Shown: piece by piece, positions 1-5,531 of the stretch | Layout: the number at the start of each line of letters is the position of its first letter | Numbering within the stretch: the first letter of the stretch is position 1 | Source of the DNA: Quadrisphaera sp. | GTDB taxonomy: Bacteria; Actinomycetota; Actinomycetes; Actinomycetales; Quadrisphaeraceae | Direction of reading: 5' to 3' | Length of the DNA stretch: 5,940 nucleotides | NCBI GenBank assembly: GCA_029258695.1 | Contig: JARIBR010000347.1 | Location: forward strand, 1-5,940 | The notes under the pieces: generated by a model | What the model was told of the DNA's origin: nothing | The model's input: the letters and a program-made list of their open reading frames with translations, nothing else | The model's database searches: none | Program-made: the position numbers and the translations under genes

Positions 1-160
1 TCACCATCGTCTCGACGGCGACGCGCGAGCCGGGGTCCTGGCGCAGGAGGTCGTCGAGGATGGCGTCGGAGATCTGGTCGCAGATCTTGTCCGGGTGCCC
101 CTCGGTGACCGACTCGGAGGTGAACAGGCGCAGCGCGCCGCGGTCCTTCGGTGCCGTCAC
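1..160 (-). CDS. metK: S-adenosylmethionine synthetase, N-terminal fragment (cut by window edge)
   Basis: Only the first 53 codons are present; the gene runs off the left end. Methionine adenosyltransferase makes SAM from methionine and ATP in the cytoplasm. The translated start ([20 protein letters not shown]...) carries the family's N-terminal signature [12 protein letters not shown] at residues 14-25, including the His (22) and Asp-Lys (24-25) that belong to the ATP/methionine site, followed by [14 protein letters not shown] and [11 protein letters not shown], which are near-invariant in MetK. The GTG at 160-158 is chosen as start because GAGGAG lies 4 nt upstream (170-165) and family homology begins within a few residues. 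It follows coaBC on the same strand after 128 nt, the usual actinobacterial order, so it may be read from the upstream operon, from its own promoter, or both. Identity is secure; the C-terminal two domains cannot be assessed. Confidence 0.96.
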   Translation of the reverse strand, partial: MTAPKDRGALRLFTSESVTEGHPDKICDQISDAILDDLLRQDPGSRVAVETMV

Positions 161-288
161 TGCGCTCCTCGTGCTCGACTGGTGGGTGCCCGTCGGCGGC
201 TGCCGCCGCGACCGCGCGAGCCTAACGGCCGGGGCACGTGACGCCGCGGCGACGGTGGGTCCGGCCCGCACGGCGGGTGCGGTGCGGT
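161..288 (-). promoter_or_regulatory. coaBC-metK intergenic region with possible metK promoter and leader hairpin
   Basis: This 128-nt gap holds no gene. On the minus strand TAGGCT (224-219) fits the actinobacterial -10 pattern TAnnnT and would give a leader of roughly 50 nt, but no convincing -35 hexamer is seen 16-19 nt upstream. Within that leader CGGCGG (194-199) and CCGCCG (203-208) form a 6-bp stem with a 3-nt loop. Nearer coaBC, CCCGC/GCGGG (265-269/273-277) makes a 5-bp stem without a T-run, too weak to call a terminator. No SAM riboswitch architecture is recognised. All assignments here are tentative. Confidence 0.3.
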
Positions 289-1605
289 TCAGGAGCCGTC
301 GCGGGCCCACCGCGCGACCACGAGGTCCCAGACGGCGTCGGCGACGACGGACTTGGGACCGGGGCCCACGGTGGTCCCCTCGCTGAGGGCGCCGTCACCG
401 GCGCGCTCGATCAGCGTGGCGGTGGTGGGCACGTCGCCGAACCCGCGGCCGTGGCCGACCTCGTTGACGACGATCGCGTCGGCGCCCTTCCGGGCGAGCT
501 TGGCCCTGCCGTGCTCGAGGACGGTGGCCGTGCCGTCGCCGGTCTCGGCGGCGAACCCCACGAGCACCGTCGAGGCCGGCAGGTCGCCGGCGGCGCGGGC
601 GGCGACGAGACCGGCGAGGACGTCCTGCGTCGGTTCGAGCTCGAGAGCCGGCGCGCCCGAGCCGGCGCTCTTCTTGATCTTCGCGTCCGCGAGGCGGGCC
701 GGGCGGAAGTCCGCCACCGCAGCGGCCATCACCACCGCGTCGGCGTCGGGCGCGGCGGCGCGCACGGCGGCGTCGAGCTCGGCGGTGGAGGACACGCGGA
801 CCACCTCGGTACCGGGTGCCTCCGGCAGGGCGACGTCCACGTGGGCGGCGACGAGGACCACCTCGGCGCCGCGAGCGGCCGCCGCGCGCGCGAGGGCGAT
901 CCCCTGGCGGCCGCTGGAGGCGTTGCCGAGGAAGCGGACGGGGTCGAGCATCTCGCGGGTGCCTCCGGCGGAGACCACCACGCGGCGCCCCACGAGGTCC
1001 CCGGGCTGCCCGGTCGTCGTGACCCCGTCGTCCGTGCCGCGCGCCGTGCCCGTCGTGCCGGCCGCTCCGAGCAGCAGCGTCAGCGCCTCGGCGTGGATCT
1101 CCTCAGGCTCGCGCAGCCGCCCGGCGCCGGTGTCGGAGCCCGTCAGCCGCCCGACTCCGGGGTCCATGACGTGCACGCCGCGCTCGCGCAGCAGCGCCAC
1201 GTTGGCGACGGTGGCGGGGTGCTCCCACATCTCGGTGTGCATCGCCGGGGCCATGAGCACGGGGCACCGGGCGGTGAGCAGCACCGCCCCGAGCAGGTCG
1301 TCGGCCAGGCCGTGGGCGGCCCGTGCCAGGAGGTCCGCGGTGGCCGGGGCCACGACCACGAGGTCGGCGCGGCGGCCCAGAGCGACGTGCGGCACCTCGT
1401 GCACGTCGTCCCACACCCCGGTGGCGACGGGCTCGCCCGACAGGGCCGCCCACGTGGCCTCCCCCACGAAGCGCAGGGCGGCGTCGGTGGGGACCACCCG
1501 CACGCGGGCCCCGCCCTCGGTGAGCAGGCGCAGCAGCGACGCGACCTTGTAGGCCGCGATGCCCCCGCCCACGCCGAGGACGACGGAGGGACGACGTCCA
1601 CGCAC
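289..1605 (-). CDS. coaBC: Bifunctional phosphopantothenoylcysteine decarboxylase / phosphopantothenate-cysteine ligase
   Basis: CoaBC performs two successive steps of coenzyme A synthesis: ligation of cysteine to 4'-phosphopantothenate (CoaB) and FMN-dependent decarboxylation to 4'-phosphopantetheine (CoaC). At 438 residues it is slightly long for the family. The CoaC flavoprotein domain (about 5-178) shows GGGIAAYK (13-20), the catalytic-type His in [11 protein letters not shown] (His73), [14 protein letters not shown], and PAMHTEMW at 120-127 where Dfp proteins of E. coli type have PAMN. A Gly/Thr-rich linker (about 180-203) leads to the CoaB domain (about 204-438) with [24 protein letters not shown] spread over 212-235, AAAVADFRP (294-302), KIKK (309-312) and GFAAET (350-355). 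The GTG start at 1605 has GGAGG 9 nt upstream. It lies 29 nt after rpoZ, probably cotranscribed. The Cys of the E. coli CoaC substrate flap is not evident in [13 protein letters not shown] (152-164). Confidence 0.96.
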   Translation of the reverse strand: MRGRRPSVVLGVGGGIAAYKVASLLRLLTEGGARVRVVPTDAALRFVGEATWAALSGEPVATGVWDDVHEVPHVALGRRADLVVVAPATADLLARAAHGLADDLLGAVLLTARCPVLMAPAMHTEMWEHPATVANVALLRERGVHVMDPGVGRLTGSDTGAGRLREPEEIHAEALTLLLGAAGTTGTARGTDDGVTTTGQPGDLVGRRVVVSAGGTREMLDPVRFLGNASSGRQGIALARAAAARGAEVVLVAAHVDVALPEAPGTEVVRVSSTAELDAAVRAAAPDADAVVMAAAVADFRPARLADAKIKKSAGSGAPALELEPTQDVLAGLVAARAAGDLPASTVLVGFAAETGDGTATVLEHGRAKLARKGADAIVVNEVGHGRGFGDVPTTATLIERAGDGALSEGTTVGPGPKSVVADAVWDLVVARWARDGS

Positions 1606-1634
1606 GGGCCGCTGCCTCCGGTGCTCCTCCGGGC

Positions 1635-2078
1635 TCAGGACGTCGGGGTCTCGCCGGAGCCGTCCTGCGGGGCGTCGAACGAGCCCCCGCCGAAGCCGGC
1701 ACCGCCGTCGAAGCCGGCGTTCGGGTCGAAGCCGGCAGAGACGTCGAACCCGGTCTCGAACGCGCCCTCGCCGACGAAGCTCTCGGCGTCCACGGCGGCG
1801 TCGACCTGCGCGCTCGGGTCGTACGGGGAGCTGGTGAGCAGCGAGGCGTCGATCTCGCGCAGGGCCACGGACAGCGGCTTCTCCTGGACGTGGGTCTCGA
1901 CGAGGGGCCCGACGTTCTCCAGCTGGCCCTCGGCGAGCATCGAGTAGTAGGCGTTGATCTGGCGGGCGCGCTTCGCGGCGTAGATGACCAGGGCGTACTT
2001 GCTGCCGTCGGCGGCGGCCAGCAGGTCGTCGATGGGGGGGTTGGTGATGCCCTCGGGGTGGGCGACGGTTCCTGACAC
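1635..2078 (-). CDS. rpoZ: RNA polymerase omega subunit with repeat-containing C-terminal tail
   Basis: Omega clamps the C-terminal region of beta-prime and assists RNA polymerase assembly. Residues 1-86 are the canonical actinobacterial form: [11 protein letters not shown] (10-20), [20 protein letters not shown] (26-45), [20 protein letters not shown] (57-75), ending near [12 protein letters not shown] start at 2078 has GGAGG 6 nt upstream, and the next residues match relatives, so the start is firm. The unusual part is residues 88-147: an acidic, Gly/Phe-rich, probably disordered tail absent from most omegas of 85-110 residues. It contains four tandem hexapeptides, [24 protein letters not shown] (109-132). 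One extra Gly also sits in AADGSKYAL compared with the usual DSKYAL. It lies 139 nt after gmk and 29 nt before coaBC. Identity is certain; any role of the tail is unknown. Confidence 0.95.
   Translation of the reverse strand: MSGTVAHPEGITNPPIDDLLAAADGSKYALVIYAAKRARQINAYYSMLAEGQLENVGPLVETHVQEKPLSVALREIDASLLTSSPYDPSAQVDAAVDAESFVGEGAFETGFDVSAGFDPNAGFDGGAGFGGGSFDAPQDGSGETPTS
1683..1754 (-). repeat. In-frame 18-bp tandem repeat in the rpoZ tail
   Basis: Four imperfect 18-nt units encode the hexapeptides [18 protein letters not shown] and AGFGGG. On the plus strand the shared core is TCGAAGCCGGC or close variants recurring every 18 nt, with a diverging TCGAACCCGG copy at the right. The unit length keeps the reading frame, so copy-number change would lengthen or shorten the protein tail without breaking it. 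Confidence 0.85.
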
Positions 2079-2217
2079 GGTGGACCTCCAGGCCTCGGGT
2101 GGGCCCCCGCGGGACGGGTGCGGCGCTCGAGCGGCTCGACCGCGAGGGCGGTTCGGGTCGCTCGACCGCGTCGCGCGCCGCCGGCAGGACCGGGGGGCCG
2201 GTCCGCAGCGGCGGGGC
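2079..2217. other. gmk-rpoZ intergenic region (139 nt)
   Basis: No gene is visible. It holds the rpoZ ribosome-binding site (GGAGG, 2089-2085), a strong hairpin just after gmk (2187-2204), an 11-nt direct repeat GCTCGACCGCG at 2134-2144 and 2160-2170, and the palindrome CGCTCGAGCG at 2124-2133. No TAnnnT-type -10 element is seen on the minus strand here, so a dedicated rpoZ promoter is not supported by eye. Confidence 0.5.
2187..2204 (-). terminator. Possible terminator or processing hairpin after gmk
   Basis: GGACCGG (2187-2193) and CCGGTCC (2198-2204) form a perfect 7-bp stem with a 4-nt loop, starting 13 nt after the gmk stop codon. No T-run follows on the minus strand, so it is not a classical intrinsic terminator. 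U-less hairpins are common downstream of genes in high-GC actinobacteria and may attenuate transcription or protect mRNA ends. It may separate mihF-gmk from rpoZ-coaBC. Confidence 0.4.
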
Positions 2218-2814
2218 TCAGGTCGCGGGGGTCAGACCCATCGAGTGTACGAGACGATCGGCCGCCGCGGCGACGTCGTCGTTGACGATGGTGAGGTCGA
2301 ACTCCGCCTCGGCCGCCAGCTCCACCCTCGCCGTGGACAGCCGTCGCTCCCGCTCGCTCGCCCCCTCGGTGCCGCGCCCCAGCAGACGGCGCTCCAGCTC
2401 GGCGAAGGTGGGCGGGGCGAGGAAGACGAGGCGGGCGCTCGGCATCGCCACGCGCACCTGGCGTGCGCCCTGGAGGTCGATCTCGAGGAGCACCGGCCGC
2501 CCCGAGCCCAGCGCCTCCTCCACGGGGCGGCGCGGGGTGCCGTACCGGTGACGACCGTGCACCACGGCCCACTCCAGCATCTGGCCGTCGGCGACGAGGT
2601 CGTCAAAACCCTGCTCGCCGACGAAGTGGTAGTGGACACCGTCCACCTCCCCCGGCCGCGGCGCCCGCGTGGTCGCCGAGACGGAGAGGACGACGTGCGG
2701 GTAGCGCTCCCGGACGTTCGCGGCGACGGTGCCCTTGCCGACCGCGGTCGGCCCCGCCAGGACGGTGAGGCGCGGTCGCTCGGCCGAGGGCGTCTCGGAG
2801 AGAGGGACGGTCAC
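2218..2814 (-). CDS. gmk: Guanylate kinase
   Basis: Gmk transfers phosphate from ATP to GMP, giving GDP for RNA, DNA and nucleotide-signal synthesis. The 198-residue protein is of normal length. It shows the P-loop GPTAVGKGT (21-29, Lys27), the GMP-binding lobe [19 protein letters not shown] (46-64), the [14 protein letters not shown] segment (81-94), EIDLQGA (111-117), the lid RRLLGRGTE (142-150), and the C-terminal FDLTIVNDD (172-180). The P-loop has Thr-Ala where many enzymes have Ser-Gly, a variant I associate with this actinobacterial lineage. The GTG start at 2814 overlaps the mihF stop in the 4-nt sequence GTGA, with no Shine-Dalgarno sequence visible in the preceding mihF codons, so translation is probably coupled to mihF. 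The first 15 residues are a short non-conserved extension. Confidence 0.97.
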   Translation of the reverse strand: MTVPLSETPSAERPRLTVLAGPTAVGKGTVAANVRERYPHVVLSVSATTRAPRPGEVDGVHYHFVGEQGFDDLVADGQMLEWAVVHGRHRYGTPRRPVEEALGSGRPVLLEIDLQGARQVRVAMPSARLVFLAPPTFAELERRLLGRGTEGASERERRLSTARVELAAEAEFDLTIVNDDVAAAADRLVHSMGLTPAT

Positions 2815-3122
2815 TGGAAGCGGTCGACCAGCGCCGCGATCTGCTTGGTACCGAGGCCGCGCACGCGCCGGCTGCTGGCGATGCCGATCTCCTCCATGGC
2901 CTCGTGGGCCTTGACCTTGCCGACGCCGGGCAGGGCCTCCAGCAGGGCGCTGACGCGCATCTTGCCCACGACGTCGTCCTTCTGACCCGTCTCGATGACG
3001 TCCGCGAGGCGCCCCTGGCCGTACTTGAGCTTGTTCTTCACCGCAGCTCGCTCACGGCGCGCCGCGGCGGCCTTGTCGAGGGCGGCGGAGCGCTGCTCGG
3101 GGGTCAGGCTGGGGAGGGCCAC
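2811..3122 (-). CDS. mihF: Actinobacterial integration host factor, nucleoid-associated DNA-binding protein
   Basis: The actinobacterial IHF (mIHF/sIHF) is a small basic protein that binds and bends DNA through a helix-two-turn-helix fold; it was first known as the host factor for mycobacteriophage L5 integration. From the GTG at 3122 the product is 103 residues, the family norm. It starts [10 protein letters not shown], then a basic helix [17 protein letters not shown] (17-33), a central [18 protein letters not shown] (51-68), the helix [13 protein letters not shown] (69-81), and the DNA-contacting SRRVRGLG (84-91). This start is preferred over the upstream GTG at 3131 (three extra residues) because AGGTGA sits 5 nt before it and matches the 16S 3' end complement; 3131 has no such site. 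The frame stays open to 3203 without homology. It follows pyrD and overlaps gmk by GTGA. Confidence 0.93.
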   Translation of the reverse strand: MALPSLTPEQRSAALDKAAAARRERAAVKNKLKYGQGRLADVIETGQKDDVVGKMRVSALLEALPGVGKVKAHEAMEEIGIASSRRVRGLGTKQIAALVDRFQ

Positions 3123-3131
3123 GGTGCTCAC
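3117..3131 (-). promoter_or_regulatory. Start-deciding ribosome-binding site of mihF
   Basis: On the minus strand AGGTGA (about 3133-3128) lies 5 nt before the GTG at 3122. It matches the 16S anti-Shine-Dalgarno complement (GGAGGTGATC). The upstream in-frame GTG at 3131 is itself part of this site, which argues that 3131 is not the start codon. Confidence 0.6.
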
Positions 3132-3140
3132 CTGCGCAGA

Positions 3141-3162
3141 CGGCTGGGGGACGGCTGGGGGA
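3141..3162. repeat. Tandem 11-bp direct repeat upstream of mihF
   Basis: CGGCTGGGGGA occurs twice head to tail (3141-3151 and 3152-3162) with no mismatch. A related GGCTGGGGA recurs at 3107-3115, inside the first codons of mihF. The right-hand copy forms one arm of the adjacent hairpin. Confidence 0.85.
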
Positions 3163-3175
3163 GGAACTCCCCCAG
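3155..3175 (-). terminator. Strong hairpin between pyrD and mihF
   Basis: CTGGGGGAG (3155-3163) and CTCCCCCAG (3167-3175) are perfect inverted repeats forming a 9-bp stem with a 3-nt loop, 50 nt after the pyrD stop and 33 nt before mihF. There is no T-run on the minus strand, so termination is uncertain. It could be a U-less terminator for pyrFD, a leader hairpin of mihF, or a protein-binding site. Confidence 0.45.
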
Positions 3176-3225
3176 GGTAGCGATCACACCCGGTCGGAGC
3201 CACCTGCCCGGCGCCGCTCCCCCGC

Positions 3226-4338
3226 TCACGTGCCGGCCAGCGCCCGGTTCGCCTCCACGGCCCACGACGCGCCGCCGTAGACCAAGCCGGTGTAGCCGGC
3301 CACGAGGTCGGCCCCCGCGCGCCGGTAGGCCAGTGCGTGCTCGCCGGTGCTCACCCCGCCCACGCCGATGATCGCCGCACCCGGCCCCAGGCGCTCGCGC
3401 AGGCGCGCCACCACCGCCACGCCGCGCTCGCGCACCGCCGGGCCGGACAGCCCGCCGGCGCCGAGGTCGTGGGCGACGGTGGTGTTGACGGCCACCACGC
3501 CGGCGAGCCCCAGCTCGACCACGAGGTCGGCGACCGCGTCGACGTCGTCGTCGGCCAGGTCGGGGGCGATCTTGACGAGCACCGGCGGCGCCCCGTCGGG
3601 GCAGGCGGTCGCCACGGCGTCGCGCACCGCGACGAGCACCGGGCGCAGGGCCGCCACGGCCTGCAGGTCCCGCAGGCCGGGCGTGTTGGGGGACGAGACG
3701 TTGACCACGAGGTAGTCGGCGTGGGGGCTGAGCAGGGTCGCGGTGCGGGCGTAGTCACCGGCGGCCTCCTCCACGGGCGTGACGCGGGACTTGCCGATGT
3801 TCACGCCGACCACCATCGCGCCGACCCCCCGGCGCCCTGCCGCCGTCGAGCGCAGCGCCGCGAGGCGCCGCTCGACGGCCTGGGCCCCCGCGTTGTTGAA
3901 GCCCATGGCGTTGCGCAGGCCGTCCGGGGCGGGCTCGCGCCACAGCCGGGGGCGGGCGTTGCCGCTCTGGGGGTGGGCGGTGATGGTGCCGACCTCGGCG
4001 AAGGCGAAGCCGAGCATCGACCAGGCGGCGAGGCCGGCGGCCTCCTTGTCGAAGCCCGCGGCGAGGCCGAAGCGCCCCGGGAAGCGCACGCCGGCCACCG
4101 TCACGGCCGCGCTCGGCGGTGGGGCGGCCAGGCGCCGCAGAGCGGGGGCGAGGACCGGTACGCGCGCCAGGGTGAGGAGCGCGGTGGACCCGAGGTGGTG
4201 CGCGCGCTCGGGGTCCAGGCGTCTCAGGGCGCGGAAGGCCAGGCGGTAGGCCGCGGTGAGCGCGCGCGTCACCGGTGTGGACCCGGCGGGGGTCGCTCCG
4301 GCGGGGGGCTGGCCGGCCTCGGCGCCGTGGTCGCTCAT
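3226..4338 (-). CDS. pyrD: Dihydroorotate dehydrogenase (quinone), class 2
   Basis: PyrD oxidises dihydroorotate to orotate, the fourth step of pyrimidine synthesis, and passes electrons through FMN to membrane quinone. The 370-residue protein has the N-terminal helical extension of class 2 enzymes (about 24-75, with LDPERAHHL), used for quinone access and membrane association. The FMN-binding barrel shows AAGFDK (93-98), GFNNAG (146-151), NIGKS (180-184), the class 2 active-site segment NVSSPNTPGLRDLQ with catalytic Ser (213-226), VKIAPD (255-260), NTT (285-287), GVGGVSTGE (325-333) and YTGLVYGG (349-356). The first 23 residues are a Pro/Gly-rich non-conserved leader. The ATG at 4338 overlaps the pyrF stop in ATGA and is preceded by no good ribosome-binding site, suggesting translational coupling. 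Confidence 0.97.
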   Translation of the reverse strand: MSDHGAEAGQPPAGATPAGSTPVTRALTAAYRLAFRALRRLDPERAHHLGSTALLTLARVPVLAPALRRLAAPPPSAAVTVAGVRFPGRFGLAAGFDKEAAGLAAWSMLGFAFAEVGTITAHPQSGNARPRLWREPAPDGLRNAMGFNNAGAQAVERRLAALRSTAAGRRGVGAMVVGVNIGKSRVTPVEEAAGDYARTATLLSPHADYLVVNVSSPNTPGLRDLQAVAALRPVLVAVRDAVATACPDGAPPVLVKIAPDLADDDVDAVADLVVELGLAGVVAVNTTVAHDLGAGGLSGPAVRERGVAVVARLRERLGPGAAIIGVGGVSTGEHALAYRRAGADLVAGYTGLVYGGASWAVEANRALAGT

Positions 4339-5297
4339 CGTCCCAGCGCGGCGCGGCAGGCGTCAGCGGCGGCGACGGCGGCGTCCCGCAGGGCGCCCGT
4401 GCGCGGGCCGGCGCGCAGCAGCTCGCGGCTCATCGCCGGCAGCACGGCGCGGCGTGCGTCGCCGAAGACGCCCTCCAGGTCACCTGGACCGGCGCCCTGC
4501 GCGCCGAGGCCGGGCGCCAGCAGCGGCCCACCGACCGCCGCGAGGTCGATGCCGAGGCGGCGCGCGGCATCACCGACGGTGGCCCCGACGACGAGCCCGA
4601 CGGAGCCCAGCTCGTCCGCGGCGGCGGCGACACCGCCCGCCGAGGTGGCGGTGGCGGGGCCTCGCCGGGCGCGCGCCCGGTCGAGGTCGATGACGGCGTC
4701 CCCCCCGGCGCGGCGCAGCGCGTTGCGGGCCGCGGCGCCCTCGGCCACGTCGCGGGCCACCGCGCGCCCGCTCGCCGGCGCGAGGGCGTGCTGCACGCCC
4801 ACGCCCTCGGGGTTCGACGTCAGCGCGAGGACGAGCACCCCGCGCCCGGTGGTCTCGGCGAGGTCCAGCAGCGGGTCGAGGGACCCGAATCCCAGGTAGG
4901 CGCTGACGGTGACGGCGTCCCCCGCCAGCGGGGAGCCGTCACCGACGTAGGCCTCGGCGTAGGCGGCCATCGTCGACCCCACGTCGCCGCGCTTGGCGTC
5001 GACGAGGCACAGCACGCCCGCGGCGCGGGCCTCGGCGACGACCCGCTCCAGGACCGCGACGCCCCGGGAGCCGTGCCGCTCGAAGAAGGCGGACTGCGGC
5101 TTGACCGCCGCGACCGACCCGGCGAAGGCCTCCACGCAGGTGAGGGCGAACCGTTCCAGCCCGTCGACGTCGTCGCCCACGCCCCAGTCGGCGAGCAGTG
5201 CGGGGTGCGGGTCGATGCCCGCGCACAGGGGTCCGGCGTCGTGCATCGCCGCGGCGAGCCGGGCGCCGAACGGGGCGGGGCGGAGGTCGGCGCTCAT
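4335..5297 (-). CDS. pyrF: Orotidine 5'-phosphate decarboxylase (type 2)
   Basis: PyrF decarboxylates OMP to UMP, the last step of pyrimidine synthesis. The 320-residue length and the motifs mark the longer type 2 subfamily usual in actinobacteria. Visible are CAGIDPHPALLADWG (25-39), VKPQSAFFERHG (65-76), the catalytic DAKRGDVGSTMAAYAEAY (100-117; Asp100, Lys102, Asp105 form the charged network), LTSNPEG (159-165), VVGAT (236-240) and the phosphate-binding APGLGAQG (261-268). The ATG at 5297 is chosen because homology begins soon after it; the frame stays open to 5525 but that extension is repeat-filled and unlike PyrF. There is no Shine-Dalgarno sequence. Instead TAGCCT lies 8 nt upstream, consistent with a leaderless mRNA. 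pyrD follows with a 4-nt overlap, forming a pyrFD operon. Confidence 0.96.
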   Translation of the reverse strand: MSADLRPAPFGARLAAAMHDAGPLCAGIDPHPALLADWGVGDDVDGLERFALTCVEAFAGSVAAVKPQSAFFERHGSRGVAVLERVVAEARAAGVLCLVDAKRGDVGSTMAAYAEAYVGDGSPLAGDAVTVSAYLGFGSLDPLLDLAETTGRGVLVLALTSNPEGVGVQHALAPASGRAVARDVAEGAAARNALRRAGGDAVIDLDRARARRGPATATSAGGVAAAADELGSVGLVVGATVGDAARRLGIDLAAVGGPLLAPGLGAQGAGPGDLEGVFGDARRAVLPAMSRELLRAGPRTGALRDAAVAAADACRAALGR

Positions 5298-5305
5298 CGC
5301 CGGTG

Positions 5306-5311
5306 AGGCTA
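5306..5311 (-). promoter_or_regulatory. Candidate -10 element of a leaderless pyrFD promoter
   Basis: On the minus strand TAGCCT (5311-5306) fits TAnnnT and ends 8 nt before the pyrF ATG, so transcription should begin at or within about two bases of the start codon. The absence of any Shine-Dalgarno sequence there agrees with leaderless translation, which is frequent in actinobacteria. No good -35 is seen; its expected position falls at the edge of the first 33-bp repeat. Confidence 0.45.
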
Positions 5312-5330
5312 TCGGCGCGGCCGGCCCGGG

Positions 5331-5363
5331 CCGACGCCCGGTGCGCCGCGGCGACGGACGTGC
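5331..5363. repeat. 33-bp direct repeat, copy 1
   Basis: This copy is identical over all 33 bp to copy 2 at 5375-5407, with starts 44 bp apart and an 11-bp spacer. It begins CCGACGCCCGG, contains the palindrome CGCCGCGGCG, and ends GACGGACGTGC. It overlaps the expected -35 region of the pyrF promoter. Confidence 0.95.
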
Positions 5364-5374
5364 GCTGCGCGGGA

Positions 5375-5407
5375 CCGACGCCCGGTGCGCCGCGGCGACG
5401 GACGTGC
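5375..5407. repeat. 33-bp direct repeat, copy 2
   Basis: This is a perfect second copy of 5331-5363. Its right end continues into ACGGACGTGCACG (5398-5410), which is exactly inverted at 5451-5463, giving a 13-bp inverted repeat with a 40-nt interior. Confidence 0.95.
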
Positions 5408-5442
5408 ACGACCGGTCGCTGTGCCCCGACACGCCGAGCGAT

Positions 5443-5463
5443 CGCCGCGGCGTGCACGTCCGT
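5443..5463. repeat. Partial third module, inverted
   Basis: The palindrome CGCCGCGGCG (5443-5452) is fused to CGTGCACGTCCGT (5451-5463), the reverse complement of the end of copy 2. The same two building blocks as in the direct repeats are thus present, with the second block flipped. Confidence 0.75.
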
Positions 5464-5515
5464 GGGCGCGGGCTCAGGGGCGACCCGCCAACGATCCCTC
5501 TCCGACCCACCGCGC

Positions 5516-5521
5516 TAGCAT
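5516..5521 (+). promoter_or_regulatory. Candidate -10 element of a leaderless TA promoter
   Basis: TAGCAT fits TAnnnT and ends 6 nt before the antitoxin ATG at 5528, exactly the spacing that places the first transcribed base on the A of ATG. No Shine-Dalgarno sequence is present. No convincing -35 hexamer is seen 16-18 nt upstream. Confidence 0.45.
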
Positions 5522-5531
5522 GCATGCATGC
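5518..5531. repeat. GCAT tetranucleotide repeat / 14-bp palindrome over the antitoxin start codon
   Basis: GCATGCATGCATGC is three and a half GCAT units and also a perfect palindrome. It overlaps the candidate -10 and the start codon. It contains three ATG triplets (5520, 5524, 5528) in three different frames, of which only the last opens the antitoxin gene. Its position fits an autoregulatory operator for the antitoxin, by inference. Confidence 0.6.

Larger units (their letters stand above)
3123..3225 (-). promoter_or_regulatory. pyrD-mihF intergenic leader with possible mihF promoter
   Basis: The 103-nt gap contains no gene. On the minus strand TACCCT (3179-3174), preceded by TGTGATCGC, fits the TAnnnT -10 pattern; the sequence 17 nt upstream (TGGCTC) is a poor -35. 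If used, transcription would start inside the adjacent hairpin. Downstream are the hairpin (3155-3175), the tandem 11-bp repeat (3141-3162) and the palindrome CTGCGCAG (3132-3139) next to the ribosome-binding site. Confidence 0.35.
5298..5527. other. Divergent intergenic region between pyrF and the TA module (230 nt)
   Basis: No gene is supported. The region separates minus-strand pyrF from the plus-strand antitoxin and so should hold both promoters. It contains two perfect 33-bp direct repeats, a third partial inverted module, three copies of the palindrome CGCCGCGGCG (5344-5353, 5388-5397, 5443-5452), GCGATCGC at 5438-5445, and -10-like hexamers at each edge. Confidence 0.8.

Noticed and set aside
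242..251. CGCCGCGGCG before metK as another copy of the operator-like palindrome
   Set aside because: The same 10-mer also occurs inside gmk coding sequence (2263-2272), so at this GC content isolated copies are likely to be chance.
161..288. SAM-responsive riboswitch upstream of metK
   Set aside because: Only short simple stems are visible; no arrangement of conserved riboswitch cores could be recognised.
238..1947. Long plus-strand open frame (569 codons) opposite coaBC and rpoZ
   Set aside because: It is antisense to two firmly identified genes, its translation is Gly/Arg/His-rich without motifs, and such mirror frames are expected at this GC content.
1103..2572. Minus-strand 489-codon open frame spanning gmk, rpoZ and coaBC
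   Set aside because: It is out of frame with three recognised genes on the same strand and is Pro/Arg/Gly-rich.
3123..3203. 27-codon upstream extension of mihF
   Set aside because: It runs through the hairpin and tandem repeat, is Pro-rich and non-homologous; the GTG at 3122 has the proper ribosome-binding site and family N-terminus.
3337..4899. Long plus-strand open frame opposite pyrD and pyrF (520 codons), and another at 4275-5306
   Set aside because: Both are shadows of the pyrD and pyrF codon pattern with low-complexity composition and no recognisable domain.
5331..5407. CRISPR array from the 33-bp repeats
   Set aside because: There are only two full copies with an 11-bp spacer, no further units and no cas genes.
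5298..5525. 76-codon upstream extension of pyrF to an ATG at 5525
   Set aside because: The extension crosses the 33-bp repeats and both candidate promoters and has no PyrF similarity; the ATG at 5297 gives the normal family length.
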